NCBI RefSeq assembly: GCF_017744095.1
Contig: NZ_JAGHQX010000002.1
Span: 1-64,000, forward strand
Length of the DNA: 64,000 bases
Direction: 5' to 3'
DNA from: Shimia sp. R10_1
GTDB lineage: Bacteria > Pseudomonadota > Alphaproteobacteria > Rhodobacterales > Rhodobacteraceae
The position numbers were made by a program, and so were the translations under genes. Below, one piece after another: positions 34,875 through 43,262 of the stretch; the stretch's first letter is position 1, and every line of letters begins with the position of its first letter. Under the pieces are notes generated by a model, which saw only the letters and a program-made list of their open reading frames with translations, was not told where the DNA came from and did not search any database.

Positions 34875-35582
34875 TTAGCGACGACCACCGGCACCACGTG
34901 GTGCAGGGCCATCCTGGACTTCTTGTGCACGGCGGTCACGCGCCTGTGGATCATGCTCCATGATCTCGCCTTTGAAGATCCAGGTTTTGATACCAATGAT
35001 CCCGTAAGCGGTGGTCGCTTCCACATGTGCGTAATCGATGTCAGCACGCAGGGTGTGCAGAGGCACACGGCCTTCGCGGTACCATTCGGTACGTGCGATT
35101 TCGGCACCACCCAGACGACCTGCGACGTTCACCCGGATACCCAGGGCGCCCATGCGCATTGCGTTCTGAACGGCACGCTTCATCGCGCGACGGAAAGACA
35201 CACGGCGTTCCAGCTGCTGAGCGATGGACTCGCCAACCAGCTGAGCGTCGAGTTCCGGCTTGCGCACTTCAACGATGTTGAGGTGCAGCTCGGAGTCAGT
35301 CATCGTTGCGATCTTCTTACGAAGGGTCTCGATGTCTGCGCCTTTTTTACCGATGATCACGCCAGGACGTGCGGTGTGAACGGTCACGCGGCACTTCTTG
35401 TGCGGACGCTCGATGATCACACGTGCAACACCAGCTTGCTTGCACTCTTTTTTGATGAACTCACGGATCTTAATGTCTTCCAGAAGAAGATCACCGTAGT
35501 CCTTGGTGTCAGCATACCAGCGGCTGTCCCAGGTGCGGTTCACCTGAAGGCGCATGCCAATCGGATTGACTTTGTTACCCAT
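34875..35582 (-). CDS. rpsC: 30S ribosomal protein S3
   Basis: A 235-residue protein at the mRNA entry channel with a KH domain ([18 protein letters not shown]) and a C-terminal domain. The C-terminal tail is basic and glycine-rich. The rplV stop and its ATG overlap by one base (TAATG). Confidence 0.98.
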   Translation of the reverse strand: MGNKVNPIGMRLQVNRTWDSRWYADTKDYGDLLLEDIKIREFIKKECKQAGVARVIIERPHKKCRVTVHTARPGVIIGKKGADIETLRKKIATMTDSELHLNIVEVRKPELDAQLVGESIAQQLERRVSFRRAMKRAVQNAMRMGALGIRVNVAGRLGGAEIARTEWYREGRVPLHTLRADIDYAHVEATTAYGIIGIKTWIFKGEIMEHDPQARDRRAQEVQDGPAPRGAGGRR

Positions 35583-35962
35583 TAGGCTTGCTCCTCAACT
35601 TGACGCACCTTGATGGTGAGCTCAGAGAACGGCTTGATGATCTTGCCGAAACGACCACGGGCGCGCGGACGACCGCGTTTCATGGTCAGGTTCTTGCCCA
35701 CATAGGCTTCGGCAACGATCAGGCTGTCGACGTCCAGGTTGTGGTTGTTTTCGGCGTTGGCAATTGCGGACTGAAGGCATTTCTTCACGTCTGCTGCAAT
35801 CCGCTTGTTGGAGAAAGTCAGGTCGGTCAGAGCCTTCTCAACTTTCTTGCCGCGGATCATGCCGGCTACCAGGTTCAGTTTCTGCGGGCTGGTGCGAAGC
35901 ATGCGAGTTTTCGCCATTGCTTCGTTTTCAGCCACGCGGCGGGGGTTCTTTGCCTTGCCCAT
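35582..35962 (-). CDS. rplV: 50S ribosomal protein L22
   Basis: A 126-residue exit-tunnel protein. It contains [20 protein letters not shown] and the tunnel-loop region [15 protein letters not shown], where macrolide-resistance changes occur in other species. It lies 3 bp after rpsS. Confidence 0.98.
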   Translation of the reverse strand: MGKAKNPRRVAENEAMAKTRMLRTSPQKLNLVAGMIRGKKVEKALTDLTFSNKRIAADVKKCLQSAIANAENNHNLDVDSLIVAEAYVGKNLTMKRGRPRARGRFGKIIKPFSELTIKVRQVEEQA

Positions 35963-35965
35963 GAC

Positions 35966-36244
35966 TTACTTCCGTTTCGCTTTTTTGTCGGCCGCGTGCC
36001 CGTAGTAGGTACGGGTAGGCGAATATTCACCGAATTTCTGACCGATCATGTCTTCGGTTACCAGCACAGGAACGTGCTTTTTGCCGTTGTACACACCAAA
36101 GGTCAAACCCACGAACTGGGGCAGGATGGTGGAACGACGGGACCAAATCTTGATCACTTCATTACGACCGGATTCGCGAACTGCTTCGGCTTTTTTAAGC
36201 ACGTAAGCATCCACAAAAGGGCCTTTCCATACAGAGCGAGACAT
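35966..36244 (-). CDS. rpsS: 30S ribosomal protein S19
   Basis: A 92-residue head protein starting [18 protein letters not shown] and containing [17 protein letters not shown] near the C terminus. It lies 3 bp after rplB. Confidence 0.98.
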   Translation of the reverse strand: MSRSVWKGPFVDAYVLKKAEAVRESGRNEVIKIWSRRSTILPQFVGLTFGVYNGKKHVPVLVTEDMIGQKFGEYSPTRTYYGHAADKKAKRK

Positions 36245-36247
36245 CTA

Positions 36248-37090
36248 TTAACGCCCCTTCTTCTTGGCGTGACGCGAGCGGATGATAAGCTTTTGCGACG
36301 CTTTGTTTTTGTTGCGGGTACGCGCACCCTTGGTCGGCTTACCCCATGGTGTCACTGGGTGACGACCACCGGAGGTACGACCTTCACCACCACCGTGAGG
36401 GTGATCGATCGGGTTCATCACCACACCACGAACGCTCGGACGCTTGCCTTTGTGGCGCATACGGCCGGCTTTACCGAAGTTCTGGTTAGAGTTGTCAGGG
36501 TTAGACACGGCACCAACGGTGGCCATGCATTCCTGACGTACGAGGCGCAGTTCGCCCGAGGACAGGCGGATCTGAGCGTAACCACCGTCACGACCAACAA
36601 ACTGAGCGTAGGTACCAGCTGCACGGGCGATCTGGCCGCCTTTGCCTGGTTTCAGTTCGATGTTGTGAACGATCGTACCGATCGGCATGCCCGAGAACGG
36701 CATTGCGTTGCCCGGCTTGATGTCGGCCTTTGCAGACGCGATCACCTGATCGCCAACTGCCAGACGCTGAGGCGCGAGGATATATGCCTGCTCGCCGTCG
36801 TCATATTTGACCAATGCGATGAATGCGGTCCGGTTCGGGTCGTATTCGATCCGCTCAACGGTTGCCGCTACATCAAATTTGTTCCGTTTGAAGTCAACGA
36901 TCCGGTAAAGGCGTTTCGCCCCACCACCACGACGACGCGAGGTGATCCGTCCGGTGTTGTTCCGGCCGCCCGATTTTGTCAGACCCTCAGTGAGGGCTTT
37001 GACAGGACGTCCTTTCCAAAGCTCCGAACGGTCGATCAGCACCAGCCCACGCTGGCCCGGCGTCGTCGGCTTGTACGACTTGAGTGCCAT
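36248..37090 (-). CDS. rplB: 50S ribosomal protein L2
   Basis: A 280-residue protein needed for subunit association and peptidyl transfer. It contains the essential [18 protein letters not shown] motif with the conserved histidine. It is the first gene of its unit. In the standard S10 operon rplW precedes it; here rsmD lies upstream, and rplW, rplD, rplC and rpsJ are not in the window. Confidence 0.98.
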   Translation of the reverse strand: MALKSYKPTTPGQRGLVLIDRSELWKGRPVKALTEGLTKSGGRNNTGRITSRRRGGGAKRLYRIVDFKRNKFDVAATVERIEYDPNRTAFIALVKYDDGEQAYILAPQRLAVGDQVIASAKADIKPGNAMPFSGMPIGTIVHNIELKPGKGGQIARAAGTYAQFVGRDGGYAQIRLSSGELRLVRQECMATVGAVSNPDNSNQNFGKAGRMRHKGKRPSVRGVVMNPIDHPHGGGEGRTSGGRHPVTPWGKPTKGARTRNKNKASQKLIIRSRHAKKKGR

Positions 37091-37277
37091 GCTTTCTGTC
37101 TTCCGTATAGCGCGCCAGACCTTAGGTTCTTGTCTTTGGTCCAGCTATGTTAAAGCCCCCCGCCCGAAAGTTTCATCAGAAACCCCTACTAGGGTGGCCA
37201 AGTTTATAGGGCCCCGAAGGTCCCCGGTTCAAAAACGGTGCAGCCCCAGAACGAATCTGAGGCCACACGACTGGCGC
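37091..37277 (-). promoter_or_regulatory. Long leader of the rplB operon
   Basis: About 180 bases separate the predicted transcription start from rplB. A small hairpin at 37209-37224 closes a C(TTCG)G tetraloop, with GGG/CCC outer pairs and one internal mismatch. No leader peptide is evident. A ribosomal-protein feedback site is possible but not shown. Confidence 0.4.
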
Positions 37278-37306
37278 GATGTAACAGGGATCGGAAAGGC
37301 TGTCTA
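37278..37306 (-). promoter_or_regulatory. Sigma-70-type promoter of the rplB-rplP operon
   Basis: On the minus strand TAGACA (37301-37306), 17 bp, then TACATC (37278-37283). The -10 and spacer length equal those of the rpsM promoter at 17018-17046. Confidence 0.65.
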
Positions 37307-37375
37307 TAGCAACGGCAGGATTTATTGGGGTTTGCCGCCTGCCCTCAAATCAGATTTCTCCCAAGGAGACTGCGC

Positions 37376-37945
37376 TTACGAGACGCCTGTCCAACGCAGC
37401 ATGGTGACATGCGTATCGCCGTACTTTCGCGCATCCAGCATTTCGAAGCCCTCAGGCGCAAGCTGCGGCGCGTTTTCTTCCCACACGATCAGCGCATCCT
37501 CCGCCAGCCATCCCTGCTGGGCCGCCTCAGCAAGTGCCCTCTGTCCGAGCGCCTTTCCGTATGGCGGATCCAGAAACACCAATTCACAGGGCGGGGCCTC
37601 ATTTTTGCGCAGCCGCGTGGCATCCATTTTCAAAAGTTGCGTATCAGCCTTGGCATTCAACCTCTGAATATTGCTTTTAATAAGCTGCCCGGAGACGCGC
37701 CCATCATCAACAAACGTCACATACTCGGCGCCACGTGAAAGTGCTTCCAGTCCAAGCGCGCCCGTTCCCGCAAATAGATCAAGCACGCGTGCGCCAGAGA
37801 TGGGATCGCCAAATTTGCCCCCTTGCAGGACATTGAAAAGACTTTCGCGCACGCGATCCGTTGTGGGGCGCAGATGTTTGCCCGCGTCCCCTTTGCCTAC
37901 CGCCGCCAGCGCCGTGCCGCGCCATGTCCCCGCAATAATCCTCAC
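37376..37945 (-). CDS. rsmD: 16S rRNA (guanine(966)-N2)-methyltransferase
   Basis: A 189-residue AdoMet-dependent methyltransferase that modifies G966 in the 30S head. Motif I is LDLFAGTG at residues 55-62 and the catalytic DPPY is at 126-129. The start is GTG at 37945, which overlaps the stop of the flavoprotein gene (GTGA), so translation is probably coupled. Its place directly upstream of rplB fits a ribosome-related role. Confidence 0.94.
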   Translation of the reverse strand: MRIIAGTWRGTALAAVGKGDAGKHLRPTTDRVRESLFNVLQGGKFGDPISGARVLDLFAGTGALGLEALSRGAEYVTFVDDGRVSGQLIKSNIQRLNAKADTQLLKMDATRLRKNEAPPCELVFLDPPYGKALGQRALAEAAQQGWLAEDALIVWEENAPQLAPEGFEMLDARKYGDTHVTMLRWTGVS

Positions 37946-39150
37946 AGGCGCATCAGATCCTTGATCTCGACCGCCATGTCCGCAACCATTTCTGCGCTTG
38001 GCGATTTGCCACCTTCGATCAGACGTTTGCCAACCATATAGTCCCGCGCAGAATTCATCGCGTCGACAGCCAGCAGCGTCTCACCTCGATAGTACCAGAA
38101 CGATTTGGCACCATCGCCATTGTCGCGTGTCACCACATGATCAAAGCCCGTGTTCAGACCCGCAATCTGCAACTTAACGTCATATTGATCTGACCAGAAC
38201 CAAGGTTTGGCAACGTAGGACTTTTCTGCGCCCAGAATGTTTTCAGCGACAACTTCGGCCTGATCAATCGCATTGGGCACGCTCTCAAGACGGATCCGCT
38301 CCCCTTTGTAGGGGAACGAGGCACAGTCACCTGCAGACCAAACCCCGGCGACGTCCGTGCGCCCAAACGCATCCGTTTTGATACCATTATCGACAGCGAC
38401 ACCGGCGGCCTTCGCCAAGCCAACGTTCGGCGTCACACCCACGCCAACGATCACAAAATCCACATCTAGCGTAGTCCCGTCAGTCAGTTCCGCACCGGTA
38501 ACACGATCTTCGCCACTCAAACGCTTGAGACCAACGCTTTCCAAAATCTCGACACCGCGAGACCTGTGTAAGTCGCGAAAGAAATCAGAGGTCTCCGGCG
38601 CGGCGACACGCTGAAGAATGCGGTCTGACATCTCCACCAACGTGACAGACAAACCCCTAGACGCTGCAACAGCTGCGGCCTCCAAGCCGATGTAGCCACC
38701 GCCGACAATCAATACGCGGCGCCCCTCGACAAACTCCGGTGCCATAGCGTCCACATCCTTAAGATCGCGCACAACATAAACACCATCCATGTCGCCCCCA
38801 ATCGCAGCAGGCAGCCTATTTGGCGCAGCCCCCGTTGCAAGCACCAGATGATCATAGGACAGGACCTCAGCATCTGCTGTGACAGTTTGCGCCTGCGTGT
38901 CGATTGCGCTCACCTGCGTGCCTAGGCGTAAATCAATGTTTTGCTCCGCATAGTAGCTTTCTGGACGCAAATAGAGCCGCTCCAATGTCATCTCGCCGAG
39001 CAGATATTTTTTTGAAAGTGGTGGGCGCTGATATGGTGGCACGTTCTCGGCACCAACCAATGTGATTTGCCCTTCAAATCCAAGCGCGCGCAGCTTTGCC
39101 ACACAGGCCGCACCGGCCTGACCAGCGCCTATCACAACAACGTGCGTCAC
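37942..39150 (-). CDS. FAD-dependent NAD(P)H:ferredoxin/rubredoxin reductase-like protein
   Basis: A 402-residue flavoprotein of the ferredoxin-reductase type in the pyridine-nucleotide-disulfide oxidoreductase superfamily. GAGQAG near the N terminus binds FAD, GGGYIGLEAA binds NAD(P)H, and the third motif VWSAGDCASF is present. The C-terminal domain (VKLQIAGL) is of the reductase type. The GTG at 39150 with GAGGGGAG 7 bp upstream is preferred to an in-frame ATG 36 bp earlier. No ferredoxin partner is adjacent, so the electron acceptor is unknown. Confidence 0.87.
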   Translation of the reverse strand: MTHVVVIGAGQAGAACVAKLRALGFEGQITLVGAENVPPYQRPPLSKKYLLGEMTLERLYLRPESYYAEQNIDLRLGTQVSAIDTQAQTVTADAEVLSYDHLVLATGAAPNRLPAAIGGDMDGVYVVRDLKDVDAMAPEFVEGRRVLIVGGGYIGLEAAAVAASRGLSVTLVEMSDRILQRVAAPETSDFFRDLHRSRGVEILESVGLKRLSGEDRVTGAELTDGTTLDVDFVIVGVGVTPNVGLAKAAGVAVDNGIKTDAFGRTDVAGVWSAGDCASFPYKGERIRLESVPNAIDQAEVVAENILGAEKSYVAKPWFWSDQYDVKLQIAGLNTGFDHVVTRDNGDGAKSFWYYRGETLLAVDAMNSARDYMVGKRLIEGGKSPSAEMVADMAVEIKDLMRL

Positions 39151-39234
39151 GTTACACTCCCCTCGCGGCCATTGCGTCCATCGCATGGGAGCCTATATCC
39201 GCATTTCAGGGAAACGCAACGAAGAGTATAAGCA

Positions 39235-39723
39235 ATGACAATTTCAGTTGGTGACAAAATTCCAGAAGGCACATTGATGAAGGTTGGGGCTGAGGGTCCG
39301 GAACCTGTCGGTGTTGAAGCCCTGACCGCTGGTCGCAAGGTTATTCTGTTTGGCCTGCCCGGTGCATTCACGTCCACATGTTCTTCGGCGCATCTGCCTA
39401 GCTTCATGCGCAACATGGACGCGTTCAAAGAGAAAGGCGTCGACGAAGTGATTTGCCTTTCCGTCAACGACCCGTTCGTGATGGACGCATGGGACAAAAA
39501 CACCCAAGCCGCCGAAGCTGGCGTCACACTGCTCGCCGATCCAAGCGGTGCACTCACAGTGGCTATGGGCCTTGATTTCTCTGTCCCAGAAATTGGCTTC
39601 GTCAACCGCTCCAAACGCTACGCCGCGCTTCTCGAAGATGGCATTGTGAAGGTGCTGAATGTGGAAGAGTCCCCCGGCACCTGTGACATCAGCGCAGGTG
39701 AAACCATGCTGTCCGCGCTTTAA
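39235..39723 (+). CDS. Peroxiredoxin (Prx5-like)
   Basis: A 162-residue thiol peroxidase of the AhpC/TSA superfamily. The peroxidatic Cys49 lies in PGAFTSTCSSAHLPS, the Prx5 subfamily signature. It reduces hydrogen and alkyl peroxides, probably with glutathione or thioredoxin as donor. It is divergent from the flavoprotein gene and has its own terminator downstream. Confidence 0.93.
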   Translation: MTISVGDKIPEGTLMKVGAEGPEPVGVEALTAGRKVILFGLPGAFTSTCSSAHLPSFMRNMDAFKEKGVDEVICLSVNDPFVMDAWDKNTQAAEAGVTLLADPSGALTVAMGLDFSVPEIGFVNRSKRYAALLEDGIVKVLNVEESPGTCDISAGETMLSAL

Positions 39724-39736
39724 GCCAAGGACGTTC

Positions 39737-39771
39737 AAACGGCTCAATCGTTCCTGATTGGGCCGTTTTAT
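39737..39771. terminator. Bidirectional terminator between peroxiredoxin and phhB
   Basis: AAACGGC (39737-39743) pairs with GCCGTTT (39762-39768), extended by CAATC/GATTG inside. T tracts lie on both sides. The phhB stop is at its edge. Confidence 0.88.
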
Positions 39772-40061
39772 TAGAGCGTGTCCATTTTCCGCGCGAGCTT
39801 GGCATCCAGCGCTGAAATCCCGCCGACGTCATGGGTCGTCAAAACCACCTCGACACGATTGTAGACATTGAACCATTCTGGATGATGGTTCCACTTCTCT
39901 GCCCAAATCGCAGCCCGCGTCATCCAGCCGAATGCCTCGACAAAATTTGTGAATTTGAACGTCTTTTTCAGGGCATCTCGCTCCGCATCAAGCGCCCATC
40001 CACTCTCTAGAAGTGGCTCCAACACGGCATCTCTCGCCGCATCGCTCAATCGCTCTGTCAT
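39771..40061 (-). CDS. phhB: 4a-hydroxytetrahydrobiopterin dehydratase (pterin-4a-carbinolamine dehydratase)
   Basis: A 96-residue PCD/DCoH protein that recycles the pterin cofactor after aromatic amino-acid hydroxylation, with some members acting in molybdopterin-related steps. The [20 protein letters not shown] stretch carries the active-site histidines. No phenylalanine hydroxylase gene is nearby. The start overlaps the stop of the upstream gene as ATGA. Confidence 0.92.
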   Translation of the reverse strand: MTERLSDAARDAVLEPLLESGWALDAERDALKKTFKFTNFVEAFGWMTRAAIWAEKWNHHPEWFNVYNRVEVVLTTHDVGGISALDAKLARKMDTL

Positions 40062-41245
40062 TGGTGATCCTCCTCCGTTGTCTTCTTAAACGGACCCCAG
40101 GCGGTCAAAACCTCTACGTCCTGCGATACCGCCTCACGTTCAGCTTCCAGAAACCTGTCAACCGCGTCCCGAAATCCTGCATCTCTAATCCAGTGCAGCG
40201 AGTGGGTCGTGACAGGCAAATAGCCTCGCGCCAATTTATGCTCTCCTTGCGCACCAGCCTCCACCGAAGCTAGGCCATTTGAAATCGCCCAGTCCATCGC
40301 TTGATAGTAGCACAGCTCAAAGTGCAAACAGGGATGATCCTCCACACAGCCCCAATACCGCCCAAACAGCGCATCACGGCCAATGAAATTCATCGCACCA
40401 GCAACAGGCAGCCCGTCGCGGATTGCCAGAACGAGCAAAACATCGTCGCGCATTGTGTCATGCACGACATCAAAAAACGCGCGCGTCAAATACGGCGTGC
40501 CCCATTTGCGCGCGCCTGTGTCCTGATAGAACTGCCACATCGCATCCCAATGCTGCGGCTGAATATCGTCGCCAGTTAGAGCGACAATGTCTCCACCAAA
40601 TTGTTGAGCACGTGCGCGTTCTTTTCTGATGTTCTTGCGTTTGCGGGATGACAACTTGGCGAGAAAATCATCAAAGTCGCCATAATGCTCGTTCAGCCAG
40701 TGAAACTGCTGCCCCGTGCGATGCGAAAGGCCCAACTGCTTGCCGGTTTCAGCCTCTTCAGCTGTGCAGAACGTGATATGCGCACTGCTCAGGCCGTTGT
40801 CATCTGCGATTTGGACCATAGCCTGTGTCAAGGCGGCCTGTGCATTGCCCTGCCAATCTTTGCGCCCCAAAAAGCGCGGCCCGGTCACGGGGGTAAACGG
40901 CACTGCGGACTGAAGCTTGGGGTAATAGCGCCCCCCAGCTTGCTCATAGGCATGTGCCCAGTTGTGATCGAACACATATTCGCCCTGCGAATGCTCTTTC
41001 ACATAGATTGGCGCGGCAGCTGCGATGCCATCCTCTCCGCGCACTGTCAGATATCTCGGATGCCATCCGGTTCCAGGCCCCACGGATCCGCTCTCCTCCA
41101 GCGCAGAAAGGAATCTATGAGTCACAAAGGGATTGGCATTGCGCGCACCGAAGGTGTGTTCCGGATCGGCACAGGCATCCCATTCTTCAGCAGATACATC
41201 ACGCAGTGTGCTGTGTACTTCAATTTCGACCTGCTTGCTGTCCAC
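40058..41245 (-). CDS. GNAT-like acyltransferase family protein (COG3146/DUF482 type)
   Basis: A 395-residue protein of the COG3146 family, related to FemAB/GNAT aminoacyl- or acyltransferases. The start [15 protein letters not shown], the central [16 protein letters not shown] and the C-terminal [19 protein letters not shown] are family-typical. Its substrate is unknown. The GTG at 41245 with GGAG upstream is chosen; a TTG 27 bp earlier has no ribosome binding site. Translation is coupled to phhB by an ATGA overlap. Confidence 0.82.
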   Translation of the reverse strand: MDSKQVEIEVHSTLRDVSAEEWDACADPEHTFGARNANPFVTHRFLSALEESGSVGPGTGWHPRYLTVRGEDGIAAAAPIYVKEHSQGEYVFDHNWAHAYEQAGGRYYPKLQSAVPFTPVTGPRFLGRKDWQGNAQAALTQAMVQIADDNGLSSAHITFCTAEEAETGKQLGLSHRTGQQFHWLNEHYGDFDDFLAKLSSRKRKNIRKERARAQQFGGDIVALTGDDIQPQHWDAMWQFYQDTGARKWGTPYLTRAFFDVVHDTMRDDVLLVLAIRDGLPVAGAMNFIGRDALFGRYWGCVEDHPCLHFELCYYQAMDWAISNGLASVEAGAQGEHKLARGYLPVTTHSLHWIRDAGFRDAVDRFLEAEREAVSQDVEVLTAWGPFKKTTEEDHQ

Positions 41246-41423
41246 GATCAATCTCCGAGATGCTCTCAACAATGGTCACTTAGTAAGCCGGGGCAACGTT
41301 CGCCATCTTTGCCAACAATACGAGGCAAGTGTCACCTTCGGGCGTCACTTTTTTCTGATCAGCACCTGCCCAACAAGAAACGCGGCGCATTTACCCTGCG
41401 CCGCGCCATAGATTGAGTATTGC

Positions 41424-41885
41424 TTATGCGATCTGGAAAATCGCCTCGATTTCAACCGCAACGCCAAGTGGCAATGCGCCCGCAGACACTGCAGAGCGCG
41501 CGTGGCGCCCTTTGTCACCCAGAGCTTCTACCAAGAAATCAGACGCCCCGTTGATGACTTTTGGCTGTTCCGTGTAGTCCGCTGTGGAATTCACAAAACC
41601 CACCAGCTTCACGACACGCACCAAACGATCGATATCCCCACCACATGCAGATTTCAGAGCAGCCAGCAGCCCAATAGCGCAGGTTTTTGCTGCTGCGGCG
41701 CCTGCTTCAGTGTCTAAGTCGGCGCCAACTTTGCCCAAAATTAAGCCTTCGGCGTTTTGCGAAATCTGGCCAGACACATACACCATGTCTCCCACGACCA
41801 CATACGGCACATAGTTTGCAGCAGGCGCCGCAACATCAGGCAATGTGACACCAAGTTCGCTGAGTTTCGCTTCGATCTCGCTCAT
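41424..41885 (-). CDS. RidA family protein (YjgF/YER057c/UK114)
   Basis: A 153-residue member of the RidA superfamily, which hydrolyses reactive enamine/imine intermediates. The GRHARSAVSAGALPLGVAVEIE region contains the conserved arginine of the active site. It belongs to the longer branch (COG0251, about 150 residues), so deaminase activity is likely but not certain. It is a single gene between the acyltransferase and the type I secretion genes. Confidence 0.88.
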   Translation of the reverse strand: MSEIEAKLSELGVTLPDVAAPAANYVPYVVVGDMVYVSGQISQNAEGLILGKVGADLDTEAGAAAAKTCAIGLLAALKSACGGDIDRLVRVVKLVGFVNSTADYTEQPKVINGASDFLVEALGDKGRHARSAVSAGALPLGVAVEIEAIFQIA

Positions 41886-41957
41886 TATTTTGCTCCCTAA
41901 AGGCCAAGATGGCGCGACGCTAACTTCAACAATCTGATTTGGAAAGCGGCTTTCAGA

Positions 41958-43262
41958 TCAGCTCTCGCGGAAGGCTTTCACGAAATAGTCGGTCAGCGGT
42001 TTTGTAAGGTATGTCAGAGGCGAACGATCTGATGTTCGCAAAAAAGCATCGACTGGCATCCCCGGAAGCAAAGAAACATCTGAAGGCAGCTTTTCGACTT
42101 CACCTTCGGCCAACTCAATCTCCGCTTTATAAAATGACTCACCAGTTTGTTCATTTTGAAATGCATCAGGAGACAGGTGGACAACAAACCCCTCAAGCTC
42201 CGGTGTTGTACGCTGGTCAAATGCAGAAAACCGCAACGCCACATCCTGCCCCGGGAAAACCTGATCCACGTGAATGGTGGGCACCTGAACCGCAGCAACC
42301 AACGGGCGGTCTTGCGGCACGATAAACATGAGCGGATCCGCAGGTCGGATCACTGACTGCAACGCATAAACACTCAGCCCGTAAACCACGCCAGACACAG
42401 GCGCCCGTATCGCAAGCCGATCCAGCTTTTGCTGCAATTGCCTGCGCCGTTCAGCCAGTTCCAGCTCACGGTAACGCAGATCACGCAGCGTCGCGATCGA
42501 CTCTTCACGGCGCTGTGTCTCCAACTTGATCCGTTCAATCTCGATCTCGGTGATACGGCCTTCGGATTGCGCGCGCTGCGCCAAGAGTTCTCCGACTTCC
42601 CCGGCAAGCGATGCCTCTTCCCTTTGCAGCGCCAAGACACGTGTCGCCTGCGCCAAACCCTTTTCCAAGAGCTGTTGCTGATCCGCCAGTTCCACTCTGA
42701 TCAATTCAAGTTGGCGTCCCAATGCTGTGCTTTGTGCGGAAACACCCTCAATCTGGCTTTCGATCTGCGCGATCCTGCGCCCAAGCTGCTCTAGGTTTTT
42801 GTTCAAAGAGTCCGTTCGGGCATGAAACAAGCGCTCCTGCCCTTTCATAAAACCCAGAACATCACCGGATTGCGCCCCCGCATCCATCAACAGAGGATCG
42901 AAAATGATTTCACTCGCGCTGTCACGCTCCGCTTCCAGCCGCCCCCGGCGCGCCATGACTTCCCAGAGTTCGCCTTCGGTCACAACCAACTCAGAAAGGA
43001 GGTCCGCATCATCAAGGCGCAGGAGCAGCTGACCCTGCTCAACACGGTCGCCTTCATCCACTGCGATCTCGGTGATCACGCCGCCGTCAATGTGTTGTAC
43101 AACTTGTCGGTTGCGATCTACCTCGACTCTTCCGGAGGCGACGATTGCCCCCGCGAGTTCTGATCCAACGGCCCACGCACCGAAGCCTCCAACCAACACA
43201 AGAAGGGCGATACATCCATAGGTCAGAGGCTTACGTGCTGTCCAGCGCGATTGATTTGTCAT
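41958..43262 (-). CDS. HlyD/PrtE-type periplasmic adaptor of a type I secretion system
   Basis: A 434-residue membrane-fusion protein. One N-terminal helix (YGCIALLVLVGGFGAWAVG) anchors it. Two lipoyl half-motifs flank a long coiled coil (about 95-280, rich in Glu/Arg/Leu/Gln), and beta-barrel sequence follows. It bridges the inner-membrane ABC exporter and a TolC-like channel. Its ATG overlaps the ABC gene stop by 4 bp. No TolC or secreted substrate gene is near. Confidence 0.92.
   Translation of the reverse strand: MTNQSRWTARKPLTYGCIALLVLVGGFGAWAVGSELAGAIVASGRVEVDRNRQVVQHIDGGVITEIAVDEGDRVEQGQLLLRLDDADLLSELVVTEGELWEVMARRGRLEAERDSASEIIFDPLLMDAGAQSGDVLGFMKGQERLFHARTDSLNKNLEQLGRRIAQIESQIEGVSAQSTALGRQLELIRVELADQQQLLEKGLAQATRVLALQREEASLAGEVGELLAQRAQSEGRITEIEIERIKLETQRREESIATLRDLRYRELELAERRRQLQQKLDRLAIRAPVSGVVYGLSVYALQSVIRPADPLMFIVPQDRPLVAAVQVPTIHVDQVFPGQDVALRFSAFDQRTTPELEGFVVHLSPDAFQNEQTGESFYKAEIELAEGEVEKLPSDVSLLPGMPVDAFLRTSDRSPLTYLTKPLTDYFVKAFRES

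Noticed and set aside
35588-37153. A 521-codon open frame on the + strand across rplV-rplB
   Set aside because: Same cause as above; the minus-strand genes are certain.
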